A stretch of DNA of 17,501 nt from Alphaproteobacteria bacterium (GTDB lineage: Bacteria > Pseudomonadota > Alphaproteobacteria > Sphingomonadales > Sphingomonadaceae), in contig JAQGLD010000125.1 in the NCBI GenBank assembly GCA_028293055.1, forward strand, positions 1-17,501, read 5' to 3'. Numbering within the stretch: position 1 is the stretch's first letter; every line of letters starts with the position of its first letter. The notes under the pieces were generated by a model. The model searched no databases. It saw nothing but the letters and a program-made list of their open reading frames with translations, and had not been told where the DNA came from. Made by a program: the position numbers and the translations under genes. Positions 11,839-17,501 of this stretch are shown here, piece after piece.

Positions 11839-13899
11839 ATGTTTCAAGCCGCAGCAGGGCGGCGTCTGGCGGCGGTGCTGGCCGCCTGCGCCCTGATCGA
11901 ACACCCCCCAGCCGCGTTCGCACAGGATGCAGGACCGCCTCCGGATCTTGCGCCGCCGCTTCCGCCGGCGGCGCCCCTCGATCCGTCGGCGCCGCTCGAC
12001 GCGATGCCTGACATCGGAGTCGAATGGCCGAGCCTCGCCCCGGGACCCGACACGACCACCTCGCCCTCACAGGATTCGACCACCGCGCCGGCGCCGGCCG
12101 ACAAGGCTCCGCCGCCCGCGCCGGCCCCGGACTCCGCCGCCGCGCCCGCGGCCCTCTCGTCCGATACGACCACCGAGCGCTCCTATGCGGTGGCGATAGA
12201 AGGCCTCGATCCGGCAACCGAAATTGCGATCCGGGCACAATTCGATCCGCTCTCGACCCTTCGGCAACACAAAGGCGGTGAGGCCAATGCGGCCCAGATC
12301 GACCGCCGCGCGCGCGAGGATTCAGACCTTCTCGCCGAGCTGCTGCGCGCACGGGGCTATTATGATGCCCAGGTCGATACCGACATAGAGACTGGCGAGC
12401 GCGGCGCGCTCAAGGTGGTGCTTCGGGTCGAGCCTGGTCCGCTCTACCGTTTCGCCTCGATCGAGCTTCCCGGCCTCGACCAGGCCGGCGACCAGGCGCA
12501 GGCGCTGCGCGAGGCCTTCGCTGTCCGTCCGAACGACCCGGTCGACGCGGACAAGGTGCTCGCCGCGCAAGCCGCGCTGAGGGCTGCGCTCGGCCGGCGA
12601 GGATTCGCCTTTGCCGAGCTCGGCAAGCTCGATGTCGCGGTCGATCATGCCAGCCACGAAGCAACGCTGACGCTGCCGGTCACGCCGAATGGCGAGCGGC
12701 GCTTCGGCCGGATCATCGTGGAAGGGCGCAAGCTGTTCGGCGCGAGGCATATTCAGACGATCGCCCGTTTCCGATCCGGTGAGATGTTCCGCGCCGACCG
12801 GCTCGACGATCTTCGCCGCGCGCTGATCGCGACCGGCCTGGTCTCCTCGGTCACGGTCAAGGCGGTGGCTGGCCAGGACCCGAAGACAGTGGACATCCTC
12901 GTTTCGCTGGAACGCGCGCCGATGCGGACGGTGTCGGGCCAGCTCGGCTACGGCACCGGCGAGGGCGCCCGTCTCGAGCTCAGCTGGCAGCATCGCAACC
13001 TGCTTCCGCCCGAAGGTGCGGTCACCTTCCACGCCATTGCGGGCACCCAGGAGCAATTGCTCGGAGCGACCCTGCGGCGGAACAATTTCCTCCGCCGCGA
13101 CCAGGTGCTGACCGCGCAGATCGCAGCCACGCATATCAATCAGGCCGCCTACGATGCGCGCACCTTCGATATCGGCGCGGGGCTAGAGCGGCAGACCAAC
13201 TTCATCTGGCAGAAGGTCTGGACCTGGTCGGTCGGCGTCGACCTCGCCGCAAGCGACGAGCGCGATGTCGACATCAAGAGCGGCACGACCAGGCGGCGCA
13301 CCTTCTTCATCCTCGCTTTGCCCGGATCGCTTTCCTACGACGGCTCGAACGACCTGCTCGATCCGACCCGCGGCATCCGCCTGTCCGGTCGGCTCTCCCC
13401 CGAGGCTTCGCTCCAGTCGGGAGCGTTCGGTTACGCGCGGGCGCAGATCGACGGCAGCTTCTATCAGCCGCTTACCGACAGCGTGACTGTCGCGGCGCGC
13501 GCCCGGCTCGGTACCATCGTCGGAGCCAGCCGCGACCGGATCGCGCCCTCGCGGCGTTTCTATTCGGGTGGCGGCGGCTCGGTTCGCGGCTACGGCTATC
13601 AGCGGCTCGGTCCGCGCGACCCGGTGTTCGACGATCCGATCGGCGGCCGCAGCCTCGCCGAATTCTCGATCGAGACCCGGGTGAGATGGGGCAATTGGGG
13701 CTTCGTGCCCTTCCTCGACGGTGGCAACATCTACACCTCGCCTTTGCCCGACGTGGCCAAGGTCCGCTTCGGCGCGGGCATCGGAGTCCGCTACCACACC
13801 AGCTTCGGGCCGATACGGGTCGATATCGGTACGCCGCTCAGCCGGCGTAGCGGCGATCCGCGGATCGCAGTCTATGTCGGACTGGGCCAGGCCTTCTGA
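11839..13899 (+). CDS. tamA: TamA, outer-membrane Omp85-family translocation/assembly subunit
   Basis: A 686-residue precursor. A signal peptide covers residues 1-28 (cleavage after AFA, before QDAG). Residues 30-112 are a Pro/Ala/Thr-rich low-complexity linker. Three POTRA-like repeats follow at about 115-365, including DLLAELLRARGYYDAQVD, KLFGARHIQTIARFRSGEMF and LDDLRRALIATGLVSSVTV. The rest is a 16-strand Omp85 barrel with the loop-6 motif VRGY at 582-585, the conserved ending IRVDIGTPL, and a C-terminal Phe for BAM recognition. With TamB it forms the TAM complex, which links the inner and outer membranes and helps assemble outer-membrane proteins or move phospholipids. Its stop overlaps the tamB ATG by one base. 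The linker between the signal peptide and the first POTRA is longer than in enterobacterial TamA. Confidence 0.93.
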   Translation: MFQAAAGRRLAAVLAACALIEHPPAAFAQDAGPPPDLAPPLPPAAPLDPSAPLDAMPDIGVEWPSLAPGPDTTTSPSQDSTTAPAPADKAPPPAPAPDSAAAPAALSSDTTTERSYAVAIEGLDPATEIAIRAQFDPLSTLRQHKGGEANAAQIDRRAREDSDLLAELLRARGYYDAQVDTDIETGERGALKVVLRVEPGPLYRFASIELPGLDQAGDQAQALREAFAVRPNDPVDADKVLAAQAALRAALGRRGFAFAELGKLDVAVDHASHEATLTLPVTPNGERRFGRIIVEGRKLFGARHIQTIARFRSGEMFRADRLDDLRRALIATGLVSSVTVKAVAGQDPKTVDILVSLERAPMRTVSGQLGYGTGEGARLELSWQHRNLLPPEGAVTFHAIAGTQEQLLGATLRRNNFLRRDQVLTAQIAATHINQAAYDARTFDIGAGLERQTNFIWQKVWTWSVGVDLAASDERDVDIKSGTTRRRTFFILALPGSLSYDGSNDLLDPTRGIRLSGRLSPEASLQSGAFGYARAQIDGSFYQPLTDSVTVAARARLGTIVGASRDRIAPSRRFYSGGGGSVRGYGYQRLGPRDPVFDDPIGGRSLAEFSIETRVRWGNWGFVPFLDGGNIYTSPLPDVAKVRFGAGIGVRYHTSFGPIRVDIGTPLSRRSGDPRIAVYVGLGQAF

Positions 13900-16800
13900 T
13901 GGACTCGCCAGAACCAGCGATCGAGGAAGAAGGAGCGCCAGCGCCGCGCCGGCGCCGCGTCCGCTGGCTGTCACGATTGGCGAAAGCGGCGGTCGGCCTG
14001 CTGCTGGCGCTGTTCGCGATCGCGGGCGCGGGCGCCCTGCTGCTCGACACCGGCCCCGGCCACCGCTTCCTGACCGACCGGATCGCCGCGCTCGCGCCCC
14101 ATTCCGGGCTCAGGATCCGGATCGGCCGGATCGAGGGATCGATCTGGGGACGGACTCGCTTTCGCGACGTCCGGCTCTACGATCCCAAGGGGTTGTTCGC
14201 CGAAGCGCCGCTGATCGATCTGCGCTGGCAGCCACTCGGCTGGATCACCCATCGGCTGATCATCCACGACATGGATGCCGATCTCGCCTCGCTGCACCGG
14301 CTGCCCAGGCTCGTTCCGAGCACAACACCGGGTCCGGCCCTTCCCGGCTTCGACATTCATGTCGGCCGTCTCCGAGTCGGCCAGCTCAAGATCGGCAAGG
14401 CGATCGCCGGCAGCGAGCGTATCGCCTCGATCGCGGGCGAAGCCGATATTCGGTCGGGCCATGCGCTGGTCGACGTCAAGGCGCAGGTGAAGGACAAAGG
14501 CGATCGGCTCGCACTGAGGCTCGATGCAGCGCCCGACGACGATCGCTTCGATCTCGAGGCGCGGGTCAATGCGCCCGCCCGGGGTGTCTTAGGTGCGATG
14601 GTCGGCACCGATCGGCCAATCGCCCTGGCGATCACCGGCGACGGAAGCTGGAGCCGTTGGAACGGCAAGGCGATACTCGACCTGAGCGGGCGACCCACCG
14701 CGCGGCTTGCCCTCGCCGTCCGCTCCGGCCGCTACAGCCTGTCGGGAGTTGCCGAGCCGGCCCAATTCTGGACCGGCAAGAAGGCCCGGCTGACCGCGCC
14801 GCGGATCCAGATCGCCGGCTCGGCCACTTTCGTCGACCGTCTCATCGACGGGCACCTGTCGCTGCGCTCGCCGGCGCTCAAGCTCGAGGCGGCGGGCGGT
14901 GTGGATCTCGCTGCAAGCGCCTTCCGCCGCGTCCGGGTCGGCGCCGATCTTCTCCAGCCGCGTGCCCTGTTCGACAATATGACCGGCCAGAAGGTGCGGC
15001 TCGCATTATTGCTCGATGGTCCGTTCGCCCGGTCCGATTTCGCCTACCGGCTGACCTCGCCCCATATCGCCTTCGACCAGACCGGCTTCGAGGACGTGCG
15101 TGCCGAAGGGCGCGGCCGCTTGTCGCAGGCGCCGGTGACGGTTCCCGTCAGGCTTGCGGCGCGGCGGGTGACTGGGGTCGGCGACGTCGCCGGCGGCATC
15201 CTCGCCAATCTCAATGTCCAGGGCGTGCTCAAGGTGACTTCGCGCGAGCTGCGCGGGGAGGGGCTCAGCCTCGTCTCCGACAAGCTCAAGGGCAAGCTCG
15301 CTCTGTTCGTGGACCTTGCGACCGGGCGCTACGATGTCGCGATTTCGGGCGGGCTGACTCGCTATTTCATCCCGGGCCTCGGAATCGTCGATGTCACCAG
15401 CGAGCTCAAGGTCGTACCTTCGCCTAGCGGGCACGGCTCCCTGGTCACCGGCCGCGGCCATGCCTGGGTACGACGTTTCGACAACAAGTTCCTCGCCGGG
15501 CTGGCGGGCGGCCTCCCCGAGATCGAGACCGACCTGATCCGTGGCAACGACCTTGTCATCCGCTTTGCCAATCTGCGACTGAAGGCCCCGTCCTTGCGCC
15601 TCTCCGGGTCCGGCCAGCGCCGCAAGGACGGGACGTTCGTGATCGACGCGACCGGCCAACAGGCGACCTACGGAGCGTTCGCGCTCGCGCTCGACGGCCG
15701 CATCGACCGCCCGAAAATGGCAATCCGGCTGGCGCAACCGAATGCGACCCTCGGGCTGAGAGACGTCATGCTCAACCTCGACCCGACTCCGCAGGGCTTC
15801 GCCTATCGCGCCGCGGGCGGCTCTCGGCTCGGCCCGTTCACCTCGCAGGGCGCGATCCTGCTGCCGTCGGGCCAGTCCGCCCTGATCCAGATCGCGTCGC
15901 TCGATGTCTCGGCCACTCGGGCGACCGGCAGCCTGCGTTCCGATCCCGGCGGCTTCACCGGCCGGCTCGACGTGACGGGCGGCGGAGTCGGCGGCCATAT
16001 CGGATTCGACCCTATCGGCACGGTCCAGCGGATCAGCCTCGATCTCACCGCCACCGCCGCGCGATTCGCCGGGCCGCCGCGAATCACGATTCGCAGTGGC
16101 AGGTTGCAGGCGGTGCTCCTGCTCGACCCCGCCGGAACCTCGATGCGGGGCAGCGTCACCGCCCGCGGGGTAAGCCGAGGCGCGCTTTCGATCGCCAGGG
16201 TCGATGCCAATGGCGAGCTCCGCGCCGGATCGGGACGGATCGATTTCAGCATCGCCGGCAATCGCGGCAACAGCTTCGCCTTCGCCGGGGTTGCGGATGT
16301 CACGCCCGCACGGGTCTCGGTGAGCGGCAAGGGCAATCTCGATCGGCGGCCGATCGAGCTCACCCAGCCCGCCGTGCTTGTCCAGGAGGCGGACGGCTGG
16401 CGTATCGCCTCGGCTTCGCTTGGTTTCTCCGGCGGAAGCGCCAGCGTCTCGGGTTTCCTCGGCGATGTCCGGACCGAGCTCGACGCGCGAATGGAGAAGA
16501 TGCCGCTGTCGGTGCTCGACATCTTCTCGTCGCAGCTCGGCCTCGGCGGCAGCGCTTCGGGCACGCTCAGCTACCGATTCCCTGGCAATGGCGCGCAGCC
16601 GAGCGGCGCGGCCGATCTCAGGATCAGCGGCCTCACCCGATCGGGCCTTGTCCTGTCTTCCAGGCCGGTCGATATCGCGCTCGCGGCACGACTGCAGAAC
16701 GGCCACGCGGGAATCCGCGCGATCGCAGCCAGCGGCGGAACGGTGATCGGCCGCGCCCAGGCACGCATCGGCCCGATCTCCGGCGGGTCCAGCCTGGCAA

Positions 16801-17501
16801 GCCAGCTCTTTGCGGCGCCGATCTTCGCGCAACTGCGCTATAACGGGCCCGCCGATACATTGTGGCGGCTGACCGGAATCGAGTTGCTCGACGTCAGCGG
16901 TCCGGTCGCGGTCGCAGCCGACGCGCGCGGCTCGCTCGATCATCCCGACATCGTCGGCTCGCTGCGCGCGCAGGGTGCGCGGGTGGAGAGCGCGGTCACC
17001 GGCATGGTCCTCCAGAACGTGACCGCGCAGGGCCGTTTCGGCGGCTCACGCCTGGCCCTGGACAGCTTCAGCGGCACGACCAAGCGGGGCGGAACGGTCT
17101 CCGGCAAGGGCGTTTTCGATCTCGGCGCGGCCAACGGGTTCGGCATGGACCTGACGCTCGACGCTCAGGCCGCGCAATTGCTCGACCGCGACGACATCAA
17201 GGCGCAGGTTACCGGGCCGATCCGGATCCGCTCGGACGGCGCCGGAGGGACGATCTCCGGCAAGGTCGCGCTCAACAGCGGGAGCTTCAAGCTCGGAGTC
17301 GCGACCGCGGCGTCGCAGATCAGCCGCTTGCCGGTCCGCGAGCTCAACCGTCCCGCCGACGAGGCTCCGGAGGAAAAGGAAGCGAGGCCGTGGCGGCTCG
17401 ACCTCGATGTCGCGGCGCGCAACCGCCTCACCGTCACCGGCCTCGGGATCAACAGCGAATGGGGCGCCGATCTCAAGATCGAAGGTACCGTGACCAATCC
17501 G
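13899..17501 (+). CDS. tamB: TamB, translocation/assembly module inner-membrane subunit (3' truncated)
   Basis: 1201 codons are open to the window edge with no stop. The ATG (13899-13901) overlaps the tamA TGA. A cytoplasmic Arg-rich head (PAPRRRRVRWLSRLAK) is followed by a single transmembrane anchor at about 28-48. Next comes the TamB start signature, RIRIGRIEGSIWGRTRFRDVRL with DPKGLF and a LRWQPL strand. The rest consists of repeating amphipathic beta segments (such as LTRYFIPGLGIVDVTSELKV), as in the long beta-taco groove that crosses the periplasm. Near the end, SGSFKLGVATAASQISRL and DLDVAARNRLTVTGLGINSEW match the start of the conserved C-terminal DUF490 domain. The remaining 200 or so residues, which contact TamA, lie outside the window. 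Antisense open frames within it are shadows of its codon bias. Confidence 0.93.
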   Translation, partial: MDSPEPAIEEEGAPAPRRRRVRWLSRLAKAAVGLLLALFAIAGAGALLLDTGPGHRFLTDRIAALAPHSGLRIRIGRIEGSIWGRTRFRDVRLYDPKGLFAEAPLIDLRWQPLGWITHRLIIHDMDADLASLHRLPRLVPSTTPGPALPGFDIHVGRLRVGQLKIGKAIAGSERIASIAGEADIRSGHALVDVKAQVKDKGDRLALRLDAAPDDDRFDLEARVNAPARGVLGAMVGTDRPIALAITGDGSWSRWNGKAILDLSGRPTARLALAVRSGRYSLSGVAEPAQFWTGKKARLTAPRIQIAGSATFVDRLIDGHLSLRSPALKLEAAGGVDLAASAFRRVRVGADLLQPRALFDNMTGQKVRLALLLDGPFARSDFAYRLTSPHIAFDQTGFEDVRAEGRGRLSQAPVTVPVRLAARRVTGVGDVAGGILANLNVQGVLKVTSRELRGEGLSLVSDKLKGKLALFVDLATGRYDVAISGGLTRYFIPGLGIVDVTSELKVVPSPSGHGSLVTGRGHAWVRRFDNKFLAGLAGGLPEIETDLIRGNDLVIRFANLRLKAPSLRLSGSGQRRKDGTFVIDATGQQATYGAFALALDGRIDRPKMAIRLAQPNATLGLRDVMLNLDPTPQGFAYRAAGGSRLGPFTSQGAILLPSGQSALIQIASLDVSATRATGSLRSDPGGFTGRLDVTGGGVGGHIGFDPIGTVQRISLDLTATAARFAGPPRITIRSGRLQAVLLLDPAGTSMRGSVTARGVSRGALSIARVDANGELRAGSGRIDFSIAGNRGNSFAFAGVADVTPARVSVSGKGNLDRRPIELTQPAVLVQEADGWRIASASLGFSGGSASVSGFLGDVRTELDARMEKMPLSVLDIFSSQLGLGGSASGTLSYRFPGNGAQPSGAADLRISGLTRSGLVLSSRPVDIALAARLQNGHAGIRAIAASGGTVIGRAQARIGPISGGSSLASQLFAAPIFAQLRYNGPADTLWRLTGIELLDVSGPVAVAADARGSLDHPDIVGSLRAQGARVESAVTGMVLQNVTAQGRFGGSRLALDSFSGTTKRGGTVSGKGVFDLGAANGFGMDLTLDAQAAQLLDRDDIKAQVTGPIRIRSDGAGGTISGKVALNSGSFKLGVATAASQISRLPVRELNRPADEAPEEKEARPWRLDLDVAARNRLTVTGLGINSEWGADLKIEGTVTNP

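Noticed and set aside
13721..15427. A 568-codon plus-strand frame spanning the tamA/tamB junction
   Set aside because: Its Arg/Ser/Pro-rich translation is out of frame with both TamA and TamB, which show clear domain signatures.
15006..16943. A 645-codon minus-strand open frame inside tamB
   Set aside because: It is antisense to the TamB beta-repeat region and is Arg/Asp/Glu/Ala-rich without motifs, typical of antisense frames in high-GC genes.

Overview
The window is high-GC DNA from an alphaproteobacterium, most likely of the Sphingomonadales. The assignment rests on the set of protein families: a PutA-type proline dehydrogenase tail, a poxvirus-like topoisomerase IB, exosortase-A-associated polysaccharide genes, TamA/TamB, and several short proteins that resemble sphingomonad hypotheticals from memory. 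It also rests on a GTTC-N7-GTTC LexA-type box and an EcfG-like promoter. No rRNA, tRNA, CRISPR array, transposase or phage structural gene was seen. The window looks chromosomal.

Left part (1-3227): the 3' end of putA converges on an mscS-type channel gene, and both stop codons lie in the two arms of one long hairpin. The channel gene follows a type IB DNA topoisomerase gene on the minus strand with a 1-base TAATG overlap. Divergent from the topoisomerase is a PfpI/YhbO-like gene, preceded by a plausible general-stress (EcfG) promoter. A 337-bp gene-free stretch (3228-3564) follows, with nested inverted repeats at its start.

Middle part (3565-10110) is an envelope polysaccharide locus. It holds an asparagine-synthase-like protein without the N-terminal glutaminase cysteine, a secreted parallel beta-helix protein, a Wzy/O-glycosylation-ligase-like membrane protein, a 51-residue membrane protein overlapping the ligase start, a divergent GT4 glycosyltransferase of the exosortase-A-associated type, and a two-helix membrane protein coupled to it by a TGATG overlap. 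No exosortase or PEP-CTERM protein lies in the window, so the rest of that system must be elsewhere if it is present.

Regulatory part (10122-11766): a short HTH-like protein and a self-cleaving S24-type repressor are divergently transcribed from a short region holding a perfect GTTC-N7-GTTC box and several TTCC(C)TA half-sites. Two more small genes follow: a 56-residue two-helix membrane protein and a 70-residue soluble protein with a TTG start. A hairpin-rich leader separates them.

Right part (11839-17501): tamA (outer-membrane Omp85 protein) and tamB (inner-membrane-anchored, periplasm-spanning partner) overlap by one base. tamB runs off the end of the window.

Positions and motifs were read by eye. 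Family names come from remembered family signatures, not from a search.
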